The notes: generated by a model not told the origin, from the letters alone. Shown: positions 17,907 through 27,604, counted from the first letter of the stretch. The stretch: 64,000 bases of DNA from Maricaulaceae bacterium (GCA_026126205.1 JAHCJP010000001.1:806001-870000); one strand, 5' to 3'. Made by a program: numbers and translations.

Positions 17907-18797
17907 ATGCGTTTCGAGGGCACGAAAACCTATGTCGCGGATGCGGAGCTGCGCGCCGCGGTCAACGCCGCCATCGCGCTGGAGCGTCCCTTGCTGGTCA
18001 AGGGCGAACCGGGCACCGGCAAGACCGAGCTGGCGCGCGAAGTGGCGGCGGCGCTGGGCGCGCCGCTGATCGAATGGCATGTCAAGTCGACCACCAAGGC
18101 GGCGCAGGGCCTCTACGAATACGACGCCGTGGCGCGCCTGCGCGATTCCCAACTGGGCGACGATCGGGTGAAGGACGTTCGCAACTATATCCGCCCCGGC
18201 AAGCTGTGGGAGGCCTTCACCGCGCCGGAACGCCCGGTGCTGCTGATCGACGAGATCGACAAGGCCGACATCGAGTTCCCGAACGACCTTCTGCAGGAGC
18301 TCGACCGGATGGAGTTCCACGTCTACGAGACGGGAGAGACCATCAAGGCCGCGCGGCGCCCGGTGGTGTTCATCACCTCGAACAATGAAAAGGAATTGCC
18401 GGACGCCTTCCTGCGCCGCTGTTTCTTCCACTACATCGCCTTCCCGGACGAGGCGACGATGCGCGCCATCGTCGAGGTGCATTTTCCGGGGCTGAAAAAG
18501 CGCCTGCTGGAAGAGGCGCTGAAACTGTTCTACGAGGTGCGCGCCGTGCCGGGGGTGAAGAAAAAGCCTTCCACCTCCGAACTGCTGGACTGGCTGAAAC
18601 TGCTGCTGGTCGAGGACATCGACCCGGCGCTGCTGAGCGAGCGCGACCCGCGCAAGCTGATCCCGCCGCTGCATGGCGCGCTGCTGAAGAACGAGCAGGA
18701 CGTGATGCTGTTCGAGAAGCTGGCCTTCATGGCCCGCCGCGCCGGCGGCCCTAATGGCGGCCCCGGCGGCCCCGGCGGCCCCGGCGCGGCGGAGTAG
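17907..18797 (+). CDS. MoxR-family AAA+ ATPase
   Basis: A 296-residue AAA+ protein. Walker A is GEPGTGKT (residues 33-40), Walker B VLLIDEIDKAD starts at ~111, and sensor/arginine-finger segments FITSNNEKELPDAFLRRC follow. MoxR ATPases act as chaperone-like assembly factors, usually with a von Willebrand A-domain partner. No VWA gene lies next to it here. The ATG at 17907 follows a GGGGA run. The C-terminus ends in a Gly-Gly-Pro repeat encoded by tandem 9-bp units. Confidence 0.9.
   Translation: MRFEGTKTYVADAELRAAVNAAIALERPLLVKGEPGTGKTELAREVAAALGAPLIEWHVKSTTKAAQGLYEYDAVARLRDSQLGDDRVKDVRNYIRPGKLWEAFTAPERPVLLIDEIDKADIEFPNDLLQELDRMEFHVYETGETIKAARRPVVFITSNNEKELPDAFLRRCFFHYIAFPDEATMRAIVEVHFPGLKKRLLEEALKLFYEVRAVPGVKKKPSTSELLDWLKLLLVEDIDPALLSERDPRKLIPPLHGALLKNEQDVMLFEKLAFMARRAGGPNGGPGGPGGPGAAE
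18756..18782 (+). repeat. Tandem 9-bp repeat at 3' end of moxR
   Basis: Three exact copies of GGCGGCCCC (encoding Gly-Gly-Pro), with a degenerate fourth at 18744-18751. This is a slippage-prone tract at the very end of the MoxR gene. Confidence 0.8.
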
Positions 18798-18864
18798 GCG
18801 GGCGAAAACCCTCTATCCGCCGCCGCAACCGCCAGTATACTTCGTCATGACGGAGGGGGCTGTC

Positions 18865-19920
18865 ATGATGCGATTTCTGCTCGCCGCCCTGATCGCCATG
18901 GCGCTGGCCGCCGGACACGCCCAGGCCGAGGACTGGGCCCGGTATATCGCCGAAGCTGAAGCCGCCGCCGCAACCGGTGACCTGGACGCCGCCGCAAGCA
19001 GCGCCGCCCTGGCGGTCGAGGCGGCGCAAAGCCCGGCCGAGGCTTTCAATGCCCACCGGCTGTTGGCCGAAATCCTGTTCGCGCAGGGGCGCGCGCACGA
19101 GGCGGCGGTGCAGGCCGAAGACGCCCACGCCGTGATCCAAGCCAATGACCCGGCCAGTCTTGACGCGCACTATTACATTCTGGAACTCCTGCGCGATATC
19201 CACTCCGCCGCCGGCGACGACGGCGCCGTCCGCACGGCTGAGGCCCGCATGACCCATCTGCGCGCCTATGCCGCTTTCATGGCGCTGCCGGACAGCGGCG
19301 CATCCTGCCCGGCGCATGGCCGAACGGCGGGTCTCATGCACACGGGCGGCGTGTCCGAGCTGGGGGCGCTGACGATGGCCGTTATGGCTGCAGGCCTCTG
19401 GCGCGACGAGTCTGGTTTCCCTTTTACGCTGCCGCGGAATGCCTGTGCGCCAAGACAGGCGGTCATGGACTCGGGACGGTTGCGCATCATCGAGAACAGA
19501 CCGGACATGCATTACGCAATGGTCGCCGCCGACATGGATAATCCGGATGCGCCGGTGCTGATGATCCGTCGATCCCGGATGCTCGGGAACTTGCTGAACA
19601 TAGGGATCCGGGAGGGAACGCAAAATCCGGCGATCGGCGCCCGCTTTCATAACGGCAGGCTGGAAATCCTCTCCCTCTGGCGGGCGACGCCATCGCGAAC
19701 CCAGGTGTCGGACTGGCTGGCGCAAGGCGCCACCGCCCCCGCCCTGATCGCCATCGGCCCCTCCGAAACCGGCGCGGACACGATCTTTCTGAACCCGGAA
19801 ACAGAAGGTGGGGAAGAAACAGGGGTGGAATTTGGGGTGGTTTTAGAGATGGAGACAGGGCTGGAGACAGAAGTAGAGGTAGGGATAGAGACAAGCGTGG
19901 AAGCTGGCGAAGGCGGCTGA
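18865..19920 (+). CDS. Exported protein of unknown function with repetitive acidic tail
   Basis: I do not recognise this 351-residue protein. It has a signal peptide (MMRFLLAALIAMALAAG, cleavage after AQA). Alanine-rich TPR-like helices (residues ~20-130) follow, then a mixed region with one Cys pair. The final ~30 residues are built from repeating Glu-Thr-Gly/Glu-Val steps. The matching DNA (19818-19905) is purine-rich with repeated GAGACAG and GAGGTA units and is visibly lower in GC than its surroundings. The start is set by GGAGG eight bases upstream of the first ATG of the ATGATG pair. It converges with dxs. Confidence 0.7.
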   Translation: MMRFLLAALIAMALAAGHAQAEDWARYIAEAEAAAATGDLDAAASSAALAVEAAQSPAEAFNAHRLLAEILFAQGRAHEAAVQAEDAHAVIQANDPASLDAHYYILELLRDIHSAAGDDGAVRTAEARMTHLRAYAAFMALPDSGASCPAHGRTAGLMHTGGVSELGALTMAVMAAGLWRDESGFPFTLPRNACAPRQAVMDSGRLRIIENRPDMHYAMVAADMDNPDAPVLMIRRSRMLGNLLNIGIREGTQNPAIGARFHNGRLEILSLWRATPSRTQVSDWLAQGATAPALIAIGPSETGADTIFLNPETEGGEETGVEFGVVLEMETGLETEVEVGIETSVEAGEGG

Positions 19921-19926
19921 GCGCGC

Positions 19927-21843
19927 CTACCCCGCCGCGGCCATCAGCGCCGCCGCCTCCTCGTCCAGGCCCAGCGCGGACAGCGCGGCAGCGGCGATAT
20001 GCGGCGCGTTCAGCCCGGCTTCGTCATACATGCGTTCGGGTTTGTCCTGGTCCTGGAACACGTCGGGCAGGGTGAGCGTGCGGATGCGCAGCCCGGCGTC
20101 GAGCGCGCCGCGTTCCGCCAGCAGGTGCAGCACGAAAGCGCCGAAACCGCCGCGCGCCCCCTCCTCCACCGTGATCAGGGCTTCATGCTCGCGCGCCAGG
20201 CGCAGGATCAGCTCCTCGTCCAGCGGCTTGGCGAAGCGGGCGTCGGCCACTGTAGCGGGCAGGCCGCGGGCGGCCAGCGCGTCGGCGGCCTTCAGCGCCT
20301 CGCCCAGACGCGCGCCCAGCGACAGGATGGCGATCTTGCCGCCCTCGCGCACGATGCGGCCCTTGCCGATCTCCAGCGGCGCCGGATCGGCCGGAATCTC
20401 CACCCCCGTCCCCTCGCCGCGCGGATAGCGGAAGGCGGAAGGGCGGTCGTCGATGGCGGCGGAGGTGGCGACCATGCGCGCCAGTTCGGCCTCGTCCGCC
20501 GCGGCCATGATCACAAAGCCGGGAAGCTGGCCCAGATAGCCGATGTCGAACGAGCCGGCATGGGTGGCGCCGTCGGCGCCGACCAGCCCGGCGCGGTCGA
20601 TGGCGAAACGCACCGGCAGGCGCTGGATCGCCACGTCATGCACCACCTGGTCATAGGCGCGCTGCAGGAAGGTGGAATAGATCGCCGCGAACGGCTTCAT
20701 GCCGTCGGCGGCCAGCCCGGCGGCGAAGGTCACGGCATGCTGTTCGGCGATGCCGACATCGAAACAGCGGTCCGGAAAGCGGTCGCCGAACAGGTCGAGC
20801 CCGGTGCCGGAGGGCATGGCGGCGGTGATGGCGACGATCCTGTCGTCCTTCTCCGCCTCATGGATCAGCGATTGCGCGAACACCTTGGTGTAGCTGGGCG
20901 GCCCTGCGGGGCCTTTCTGCTGTTCGCCGGTGACGACATTGAAGCGCGAAACGCCGTGATACTTGTCGTCGGCGGCCTCGGCGGGCGGATAGCCCTTGCC
21001 CTTCTGGGTGACGACATGGATCAGCACCGGGCCGTTGTCCATGTCACGCACATTCTTCAGCACCGGGACAAGCTGGTCGAGATTGTGCCCGTCGATCGGG
21101 CCGACATAGTAGAAGCCCAGCTCCTCGAACAGCGTGCCGCCCACGGCCATGCCGCGGGCGTACTCCTCGGCCTTGCGGGCCGTGGTCTCCAGCCGGAACA
21201 GCCGCGCCACCGCCTTGGCGAACTTGCGGAAGCGCCGGTAGGGCTTCGACGAGACCAGCTTCGCCAGATAATGGCTCATCGCGCCGACGGGCGGGGCGAT
21301 GGACATGTCGTTGTCGTTCAGGATGACGATCAGCTTCTTGTCCAGCGCGCCGGCGTTGTTCATCGCCTCATAGGCCATGCCGGCGGACATGGAGCCGTCG
21401 CCGATCACCGCCACGACGCGACCGGGCTCGGCCTTCAGGTCGCGCGCCACGGCGTAGCCAAGCGCGGCGGAAATGGAGGTAGAGGCGTGCGCCGCCCCGA
21501 AAGGGTCGTAGGTGCTTTCCGACCGCTTGGTGAAGCCGGACAGGCCGCCGCCCTGGCGGATGGTGCGTATGCGGTCGCGCCGGCCGGTGAGGATCTTGTG
21601 CGGATAGCACTGGTGGCCGACATCCCAGATCAGCACGTCGTCAGGCGTGTCAAACACATGGTGCAGGGCGATGGTCAGCTCCACCACGCCCAGCCCGGCG
21701 CCCAGATGCCCGCCAGTGACTGAGACCGCGTCGATGGTCTCGGCGCGCAGTTCATCGGCGAGGCTTTTCAGCTGTGCGAGCGTAAAGCCGCGCGTGTCGG
21801 CGGGGTCTTTGACCAGGTCAAGCGTGGGGGTGTTTACGGCCAT
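19927..21843 (-). CDS. dxs: 1-deoxy-D-xylulose-5-phosphate synthase
   Basis: A 638-residue thiamine-diphosphate enzyme condensing pyruvate and glyceraldehyde-3-phosphate to DXP, the first step of the MEP isoprenoid pathway. The [18 protein letters not shown] motif binds ThDP/Mg, [15 protein letters not shown] follows, and [18 protein letters not shown] marks the pyrimidine domain. The length is normal. It follows ispA by 19 bp in a minus-strand operon with a csaA-like gene and xseB, the usual alphaproteobacterial grouping. Confidence 0.97.
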   Translation of the reverse strand: MAVNTPTLDLVKDPADTRGFTLAQLKSLADELRAETIDAVSVTGGHLGAGLGVVELTIALHHVFDTPDDVLIWDVGHQCYPHKILTGRRDRIRTIRQGGGLSGFTKRSESTYDPFGAAHASTSISAALGYAVARDLKAEPGRVVAVIGDGSMSAGMAYEAMNNAGALDKKLIVILNDNDMSIAPPVGAMSHYLAKLVSSKPYRRFRKFAKAVARLFRLETTARKAEEYARGMAVGGTLFEELGFYYVGPIDGHNLDQLVPVLKNVRDMDNGPVLIHVVTQKGKGYPPAEAADDKYHGVSRFNVVTGEQQKGPAGPPSYTKVFAQSLIHEAEKDDRIVAITAAMPSGTGLDLFGDRFPDRCFDVGIAEQHAVTFAAGLAADGMKPFAAIYSTFLQRAYDQVVHDVAIQRLPVRFAIDRAGLVGADGATHAGSFDIGYLGQLPGFVIMAAADEAELARMVATSAAIDDRPSAFRYPRGEGTGVEIPADPAPLEIGKGRIVREGGKIAILSLGARLGEALKAADALAARGLPATVADARFAKPLDEELILRLAREHEALITVEEGARGGFGAFVLHLLAERGALDAGLRIRTLTLPDVFQDQDKPERMYDEAGLNAPHIAAAALSALGLDEEAAALMAAAG

Positions 21844-21861
21844 CGCTGCTGATACCGCCTT

Positions 21862-22749
21862 TCAGGTCCCGCGCGCCAGCACATAATCCGCCGCCTCGTG
21901 GAGAATATTCGCATGCTGGCCGAAGGGCTCAAGGTGACTCTTCGCCTGTGCGGCGACGCGCCGCGCATGCGCTTTCGCTTCGTCCATGCCCAGAATCGAC
22001 ACGAATGTGGCCTTTCCCTGACCGGCGTCCTTGCCGGCCGCCTTGCCCAGCTTGTCCGACTGGCCGCTGGCGTCGAGAATGTCGTCGACGATCTGGAAGG
22101 CGAGGCCGACATCGTGGGAATAGGCCAGGATCGCCTTGCGCACCGGCGCATCGGCCGAGGCGAGAATGGCGCCGGATTCGGCGGCGAAACCAATCAGCGC
22201 CCCGGTCTTCATACGCTGCATGCGCGCGACCATGTGGATATCCCAGTCCTCGCCCGGCGCGCTCATGTCCAGCATCTGGCCGCCCACCATGCCGCGCGCC
22301 CCGGCCGCCTGCGCCAGCCGCGTGACCAGCTCGTTGCGGATGCGTGCGCTGTGATGGGTGTCGGAATCGGCCAGGATCTCGAAGGCCAGCGTCAGCAGCG
22401 CATCGCCCGCCAGCACCGCCGTCGCCTCGTCATAGGCGCGGTGCACGGTCGGCCGCCCGCGGCGAATGTCGTCATTATCCATGCAGGGCAAGTCGTCATG
22501 CACCAGTGAATAGGCGTGCACGCATTCGATGGCCGCCCCGGCGCGCAGCAGGCCCCGCTCCTCCGCCCCGGCCAGGCGGCCGCACTCGATGGCGATGAAG
22601 GGGCGGATGCGCTTGCCCGGCCCCAGCGCCGCGTAGCGCATGGCCGAGATCAGCTGCGCCTCCGGGCCATCGGCGCGGGGGATCAGCGCGTCCAGCGCCA
22701 CCGTCACCCGGTCGGCGGCTTCGTCCAGACGTTTGATGAAATCCGTCAT
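21862..22749 (-). CDS. ispA: Polyprenyl synthetase (farnesyl diphosphate synthase)
   Basis: A 295-residue short-chain prenyl transferase making GPP/FPP from IPP and DMAPP. The first aspartate-rich motif is in LVHDDLPCMDNDD and the second in FQIVDDILD. The residues just before the first motif and the overall length fit FPP synthase of the IspA type. It directly precedes dxs in the operon. Confidence 0.95.
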   Translation of the reverse strand: MTDFIKRLDEAADRVTVALDALIPRADGPEAQLISAMRYAALGPGKRIRPFIAIECGRLAGAEERGLLRAGAAIECVHAYSLVHDDLPCMDNDDIRRGRPTVHRAYDEATAVLAGDALLTLAFEILADSDTHHSARIRNELVTRLAQAAGARGMVGGQMLDMSAPGEDWDIHMVARMQRMKTGALIGFAAESGAILASADAPVRKAILAYSHDVGLAFQIVDDILDASGQSDKLGKAAGKDAGQGKATFVSILGMDEAKAHARRVAAQAKSHLEPFGQHANILHEAADYVLARGT

Positions 22750-22758
22750 CGCCCGCGC

Positions 22759-23118
22759 CTAGTGCAGCCGCGCGCCGTCGGGCGCAGGGTGTTCAAGGCC
22801 GATCAGCGCCACGTTCCCGTCCGCGTCGGCGACGCCGAGGGTGAGCACCTCTGACCGGAAGGGGCCGATCTGGCGCGGCGGGAAATTGACTACGCCCAGC
22901 ACGCGGCGACCCATCAGGTCGTCAAGGCCGTATAGCGCCGTGATCTGGGCCGAGCTTTGCTTGACGCCGACGCCGGGGCCGAAGTCGATCCACAGCTTGA
23001 ATGCGGGCTTGCGCGCCTCCGGAAACGGCTCGGCGCGCACCACCGTGCCGAGGCGGATGTCGATTTTCAGGAAGTCGTCGAAGCTGGCTTCCGGGGCTGG
23101 CGCATCGTCGGGTTTCAT
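22759..23118 (-). CDS. CsaA-like tRNA-binding domain protein
   Basis: A 119-residue protein consisting of one OB-fold tRNA-binding domain. The family pattern FLKIDIRLGTVVRAEPFPEARKPAFKLWIDFG opens it, and VLGVVNFPPRQIGPFRSEVLTLG is the dimer/tRNA surface. CsaA binds tRNA and may act as an export-related chaperone. The ATG at 23118 lies 5 bases after xseB ends. Confidence 0.88.
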   Translation of the reverse strand: MKPDDAPAPEASFDDFLKIDIRLGTVVRAEPFPEARKPAFKLWIDFGPGVGVKQSSAQITALYGLDDLMGRRVLGVVNFPPRQIGPFRSEVLTLGVADADGNVALIGLEHPAPDGARLH

Positions 23119-23123
23119 CGCCG

Positions 23124-23369
23124 TCAGTCGATCCCCGCCGCTTCGGTTTTCGCCGCGCCGTCGGCGCCGATGACGATCTTCTCCACCTTCAACTCGGCCG
23201 CCTTCAGCGTCTTTTCGCAATGCGCCTTCAGCGCCGCGCCGCGTTCGTAAATGGCGATCGACTGTTCCAGCTCCACCTCGCCAGCCTCGAGCTTTTTGAC
23301 AATGCTCTCAAGCTCCGCCAAGGCGGCCTCGAAGCTCATTTTGGCGATATCGGCGTTTTCGGCGGCCAT
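23124..23369 (-). CDS. xseB: Exodeoxyribonuclease VII small subunit
   Basis: An 81-residue coiled protein with the XseB signature [35 protein letters not shown]. It forms the small subunits that bind XseA; xseA is not in this window. The start chosen (23369) is the ATG giving normal length, and the upstream extension is not conserved. It lies 5 bp upstream of the CsaA-like gene in the dxs operon direction. Confidence 0.93.
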   Translation of the reverse strand: MAAENADIAKMSFEAALAELESIVKKLEAGEVELEQSIAIYERGAALKAHCEKTLKAAELKVEKIVIGADGAAKTEAAGID

Positions 23370-23427
23370 GGATTCTGCTCCTGCGTCGGGCGCACCATAG
23401 AAAGCCCGCGGGCGTGCGGCAACGCGT

Positions 23428-24075
23428 CTAAGGCCCGAAATACTCGTAGCGCCGGTGCGTCCAGTACCGGTCGCCATGATCGCGTACGCAGCGCCAGCCG
23501 CGGCGTTTCAGCGCCGGACGCAGCATGCGGTTGAACCAGCCATGGGCGAACAGCGCCACCCCGCCATGGCGGGCGGCCTGGACCAGTATTTCCGCGGCCT
23601 GTTCGGCGCGGGCCTCGGCCTGCCCCCGCGTCTCGCGCCCGCGGGCGAAACCCAGCCACCAGGCGCAGCGGGCATAAACGCCCCAGGTGCGCGGCGTAAA
23701 GCGCAGCGGCCAGCGAGGCGGCGGCAGGGGCGCCTCGACGAAGCGTTCGTCGATAATCAGTTCGCGGCCCGGCGCGGCGGCCCGCGCCGTCTCGATGGCG
23801 CGCGGCAGCGTGCTGGCGAACAGGGTTTTCGCCCCCTGGGCTTCTTTGACCAACCGTTTCGGCGGCTCCTGCCCCGGCGCCAGGCCGGCGCGGTCGTAGT
23901 CCGCCCACCAGTCTTCATAGTCGCGCCAGCCGATGCGCACCGTGCGGTCGCAGTCGGGCCGCCCGTGGCGGGCGATGGCGATGAAGCCCGGCTTGTCTTG
24001 CGTCGGGGTCACGGCAGGAGCGCTCATGGCTGGATCGACGGGCGGCGGCAATGCATCGGCGGCGCTCCCGGTCAC
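23428..24075 (-). CDS. Histidine phosphatase family protein
   Basis: A protein of 215 residues with the phosphoglycerate-mutase-like fold. The catalytic motif is [10 protein letters not shown] (residues ~30-39), a second active-site arginine sits in [12 protein letters not shown], and [10 protein letters not shown] carries the second His. The C-terminus is Arg/Trp-rich. The GTG start at 24075 overlaps the TGA of the deacetylase gene; an ATG at 24027 is an alternative. Substrate unknown. Confidence 0.83.
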   Translation of the reverse strand: MTGSAADALPPPVDPAMSAPAVTPTQDKPGFIAIARHGRPDCDRTVRIGWRDYEDWWADYDRAGLAPGQEPPKRLVKEAQGAKTLFASTLPRAIETARAAAPGRELIIDERFVEAPLPPPRWPLRFTPRTWGVYARCAWWLGFARGRETRGQAEARAEQAAEILVQAARHGGVALFAHGWFNRMLRPALKRRGWRCVRDHGDRYWTHRRYEYFGP

Positions 24076-24998
24076 GCGTCCGCCAGTGCGCGCACGAAGG
24101 CCGCGGCGGACCGCCCGAGCGCCGGCAAGTCGTATCCGCCCTCAAGCATGCAGACAAGCCGCGGATGACCGCATTGGCGTGCGATCTCCACAAGACGCGC
24201 CGCCGCCCAGGCGTAATCACTCTCGGTCAGGGCCAGCCCGGCCAGCGGATCGTCGGCATGGGCGTCGAATCCGGCGGAGACGAAAAGCATCTGCGGGGCG
24301 AAGCGCGCCAGCGCGGGAAACAGATCGGCCTCAAGCCGCGCACGCCATTGCAGCCCCGTCGTTCCTGACCGCACTGGCATGTTGACGACATTGCCGTTCA
24401 GGCCGGTCTCGTGCGCATGGCCGGTGCCGGGGTAGAGCGGGCTTTCATGGATGGAGGCGAAGAACAGGCGCGGCTCGCGCTCTGCAACCGTCTGGGTTCC
24501 GTTGCCGTGATGGACGTCGATATCGACCACCGCGACGTGGGACAGGGCTTTTTCCTCCAAGGCATAAAGCGCCGCGACGGCGATGTTGTTGAACAGGCAG
24601 AAACCCATCGGCCGGTCCGGCTCGGCATGATGGCCGGGCGGGCGCACGACGCAGAAGGCCGCGCCCTCGTCCGCTTCCAGCACCGCGTCGACGGCGGCGA
24701 TTCCCGCCCCCGCGGCGTGCAGCGCGGCGCCGAGACTACCCGGCGCCATCCAGGTGTCCGGGTCCAGCGCCGCGCCCTGCGGACCGGGATCAAAACTGAA
24801 AATGCGGTCCACATGCTGTGCGGCATGGACCCGTAAAAGGTCACCTCGCATCGCTTTTGGGGCGTTCAGCCGTCGTAAATCCGGCGCATCGGCGTCCAAC
24901 GCGCCGATGATAGCGCGATAGCGGCCAACGTGCTCCGGATGTCCGGGCGGAACGGCGTGCTCCCGGCTGGCGGGGGAATCGATAATAAGCGTGCGCAT
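24072..24998 (-). CDS. Histone deacetylase-family hydrolase
   Basis: A 308-residue Zn-dependent deacetylase-fold enzyme. The active-site His pair is in RPPGHHAEPDRPMGFCLFNN (H123, H124) and the metal ligands are in VAVVDIDVHHGNGT. Bacterial members act on acetylated polyamines, acetoin-pathway substrates or acetyl-lysine; the substrate here is not deducible. It is translationally coupled to the downstream phosphatase, and the group precedes xseB-ispA-dxs as in related alphaproteobacteria. Confidence 0.92.
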   Translation of the reverse strand: MRTLIIDSPASREHAVPPGHPEHVGRYRAIIGALDADAPDLRRLNAPKAMRGDLLRVHAAQHVDRIFSFDPGPQGAALDPDTWMAPGSLGAALHAAGAGIAAVDAVLEADEGAAFCVVRPPGHHAEPDRPMGFCLFNNIAVAALYALEEKALSHVAVVDIDVHHGNGTQTVAEREPRLFFASIHESPLYPGTGHAHETGLNGNVVNMPVRSGTTGLQWRARLEADLFPALARFAPQMLFVSAGFDAHADDPLAGLALTESDYAWAAARLVEIARQCGHPRLVCMLEGGYDLPALGRSAAAFVRALADA

Positions 24999-25032
24999 GG
25001 GCGGAACGATACCCGCCCATGCGCCGCCAGCG

Positions 25033-25464
25033 CTAGGCGTGATGGCGGGTCGCGCCGTTGCGTTTGCGCTTTGCGAACGCCGCCGTCATTGACGGCAGCA
25101 TCACGAAATCCGGCTCGAATTCGGAGTAATTGCAGGTGATCTCCTCGCCCGCCGCGATGTCGCGGATGGCGTAGCCGAACACCGCATCCCGGAAATCCGT
25201 GTTCGGGTTTTCAGAGTGGTTCATGTGGCGGCCGTTGTCGGCGTCGAGCACCAGGCAACCGCGATCCACAGGGTGGGGATAAGTGTAGCGGTCGATGAAG
25301 CGTCGGATGCTCTCGGGCATCAGCGCCAGTTCGTCCTTGCAGATCAGCCGGTCGAACCCCGGCTCGAAACGATAGATGAGCTGCCCCTTCTTAACGGGCT
25401 CAGCTGCGAAAACGCCAACGCCTTCAATGGCGCTGGAGCCGATATAGGTGTCGACCAGCAACAT
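25033..25464 (-). CDS. SET-domain protein
   Basis: A compact 143-residue protein formed almost wholly of a SET domain. AIEGVGVFAAEPVKKGQLIYRFEPG opens it, MNHSENPN (N82, H83, S84) is the SAM/substrate loop, and EEITCNYSEF carries the catalytic Tyr (Y113). In eukaryotes SET domains methylate lysines. A bacterial stand-alone SET protein may methylate a lysine on a cellular protein, but the target is unknown. It is flanked by non-related genes and has its own upstream gap. Confidence 0.88.
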   Translation of the reverse strand: MLLVDTYIGSSAIEGVGVFAAEPVKKGQLIYRFEPGFDRLICKDELALMPESIRRFIDRYTYPHPVDRGCLVLDADNGRHMNHSENPNTDFRDAVFGYAIRDIAAGEEITCNYSEFEPDFVMLPSMTAAFAKRKRNGATRHHA

Positions 25465-25611
25465 GGGTCGTTTGCTCCCGGCGCCGTCGCGTCGACGACG
25501 GCAGTGGGAAATGCGGGGGCGGATGAGAACCGCCGCCAGCGCGGAGTGCGACGCTCCGGCGCCTATATTGACAGGATTCCCAAAAATGCAAGGGGGATTT
25601 TAGAACAGAAG

Positions 25612-26484
25612 TCAGCCTGTCAGAGAAATGTTCATGATCTTCACACCGGGTGGCGGCGTGGAATCATCGGGAACGAAGAAGTCGGGTAAAAGTTCCGCCC
25701 CCGGTTCGACGCTGTACTGATCCAGATTCGAGACACCCTCGGATACCAGGAATGTATCATCAATGATGAAATTGCCGGTGAAACTGGCCGCCGGCTTGGT
25801 CAGCACGCGATAAGCGGTCTCGGCCAGTATCTCGGGTTTGCGGCAATGCTTGAACGCCTCTTCCCCGGCCAGCACGTTGGCGATTGCGGCGGTCGCCACC
25901 GCGGTGCGCGGCCAGATGGCGTTGGCGGCGATGCGGCCCTTGAACTCGCCCGACCAGCCGAGGATGCACAAGCTCATGCCGTATTTGGCGCTGGTGTAGG
26001 CGACGTGCGGGGCGAACCATTTCACCTGCATGTCCAGCGGCGGCGACAGGGCGAGGATGTGGGGGTTTACCGCCTTCAGCAGGTGCGGCAGGCATTTCTG
26101 GGTGACCAGGAACGTGCCGCGGGCGTTGACCTGGTGCATCAGGTCCCAGCGCTTCACCGGCGTGTCCGCCGTCGGGCGCGGAAAAATAGCCGAGGCGTTG
26201 TTGACCACGGCGTCGATGCCGCCGAACCGGTCCACGGCCGCGGCCACCGCCGCCTCGACGCTGTCCTCTTCACGAATATCGCAGACTAGCGGCAGCGCCT
26301 TGCCGCCCGCCTTCTCAACAGCCTCGGCGGCGGTGTGGATGGTGCCTTCCAGCTTCGGGTGCGGATCGGCGGTCTTGGCGGCGATGATGATATTGGCGCC
26401 GTCGCGGGCGCAGCGTTCAGCGATGGCCAGTCCGATGCCGCGGCTGGCGCCGGTGATGAAGATGGTCTTGCCCGATAGCGACAT
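25612..26484 (-). CDS. HSDL2-like short-chain dehydrogenase
   Basis: A 290-residue SDR. The NAD(P) motif is TGASRGIGLAIAERC, NNASAIF is the conserved strand, and the catalytic Tyr/Lys are in YTSAKYGMSLC. LSPPLDM replaces the usual Ser-containing strand, as in the hydroxysteroid-dehydrogenase-like-2 group. The C-terminal extension runs beyond the core. Substrate unknown; probably a lipid or acyl derivative. Confidence 0.9.
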   Translation of the reverse strand: MSLSGKTIFITGASRGIGLAIAERCARDGANIIIAAKTADPHPKLEGTIHTAAEAVEKAGGKALPLVCDIREEDSVEAAVAAAVDRFGGIDAVVNNASAIFPRPTADTPVKRWDLMHQVNARGTFLVTQKCLPHLLKAVNPHILALSPPLDMQVKWFAPHVAYTSAKYGMSLCILGWSGEFKGRIAANAIWPRTAVATAAIANVLAGEEAFKHCRKPEILAETAYRVLTKPAASFTGNFIIDDTFLVSEGVSNLDQYSVEPGAELLPDFFVPDDSTPPPGVKIMNISLTG

Positions 26485-26522
26485 GCGCGCCTCCCCCGTA
26501 ACCGGGGCAGACTAGACCGGCC

Positions 26523-27287
26523 TTACAGCCCGCGCCACACCCGCCCGGAAGGACAGTGCAGGCCTTCCTCGCGGCGGCAGCGCTTCAGGGTGAAAATCAC
26601 CGTCTGGGCGCGGCCGACGACCTCGGACAGGCGGACATAACCCGGCCCCATCGGCTGCGCCACCCGGCTGTCGGTGGAGCTGTCGCGGTTGTCGCCCATC
26701 AGGAACACATATCCTTCAGGCACCACATAGGGGCCGCTGTTGTCCCACCTGTAGTCATCGCCCCGTTCGAAGATCAGGTGCGGCTCGGCGGCGCCGGGCA
26801 AGTGCTCCTCATAAACCGCCACTTCCACCACCGGCCCCTCATGGGCCCGGTAGCGCAGGGTCTCGACATAGTCGCGCTGCACCAACTCGCCATTGATGTA
26901 GAGTCTGCCGTCGCGCAGTGTGACCACATCACCCGGCAAGCCGATGACGCGCTTGATAATGTTCTTGCGGCTTTCAGGGCTGCGGAACACCACGATATCG
27001 CCGCGGGCGGGATTGCGCGCGAACAGCCGCGCGTTCCAGTTCTCAGGAAACAGATAGCCCATCCCCAACGGCAGCGAGTGCCGCGAATAGCCATAGGACC
27101 ATTTCGACACCAGCACGCGGTCGCCCACCTCCAGGCTGGGCTGCATGCTCTCGGAAGGGATGTGGAACGGGGCGAACAGGAGGGTGACGATAACCGCCCA
27201 CACGCCCGCCACGCCGGCCAGGAACTTGACGGTCTCGGCCGCCTCGCCCGCCGCGCCCTTGGCGGCTTTCTTTATCAACGCCATCAT
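26523..27287 (-). CDS. lepB: Signal peptidase I
   Basis: A 254-residue membrane protease. One N-terminal TM segment (residues ~22-40) is followed by the catalytic Ser in PSESM (S47) and the general-base Lys in NIIKRVIGLPGD (K112). GDNRDSSTDSR is box E. It cleaves Sec/Tat signal peptides at the outer face of the inner membrane. The usual rnc/era neighbours are absent here, so a second lepB may exist elsewhere. Its start overlaps the ybjQ stop. Confidence 0.94.
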   Translation of the reverse strand: MMALIKKAAKGAAGEAAETVKFLAGVAGVWAVIVTLLFAPFHIPSESMQPSLEVGDRVLVSKWSYGYSRHSLPLGMGYLFPENWNARLFARNPARGDIVVFRSPESRKNIIKRVIGLPGDVVTLRDGRLYINGELVQRDYVETLRYRAHEGPVVEVAVYEEHLPGAAEPHLIFERGDDYRWDNSGPYVVPEGYVFLMGDNRDSSTDSRVAQPMGPGYVRLSEVVGRAQTVIFTLKRCRREEGLHCPSGRVWRGL

Positions 27288-27604
27288 TTCAGTTTCACCG
27301 CCGTTCCATAGGCCAGCACCTCGGCCGCGCCGTCCATAATGCTGGACATGGCGAAACGGAAGGTCACCACTGCGTCCGCCCCCATCTCCTCCGCGGCGGC
27401 GACCATGCGCGCATAAGCCTGATCGCGCGATTCCCCCATCAGTTTCGAGTATTCCGGCACCTCGCCGCCGACGATGTTGCGCAGGGCCGCGATCACGTCG
27501 CGCCCGAAAAAGCGCACCCGCACGATATTACCACGGGCCAGGCCCAGAACCTCGCCGACCTCTCGGCCCGGAACCGTGTCCGACATGGTGACGATCAGGC
27601 TCAT
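27284..27604 (-). CDS. YbjQ-family (UPF0145) protein
   Basis: A 106-residue protein of the YbjQ/UPF0145 heavy-metal-binding-domain family, with VGEVLGLARGNIVRVRFFGRDVIAALRNIVGG and GADAVVTFRF strands. Its biochemical role is unknown. It overlaps lepB downstream and the small membrane protein gene upstream by four bases each, so the three are probably co-transcribed. Confidence 0.88.
   Translation of the reverse strand: MSLIVTMSDTVPGREVGEVLGLARGNIVRVRFFGRDVIAALRNIVGGEVPEYSKLMGESRDQAYARMVAAAEEMGADAVVTFRFAMSSIMDGAAEVLAYGTAVKLK

Noticed and set aside
19999..21723. A 574-codon plus-strand frame opposite dxs
   Set aside because: Entirely within dxs on the opposite strand; dxs motifs are unmistakable.
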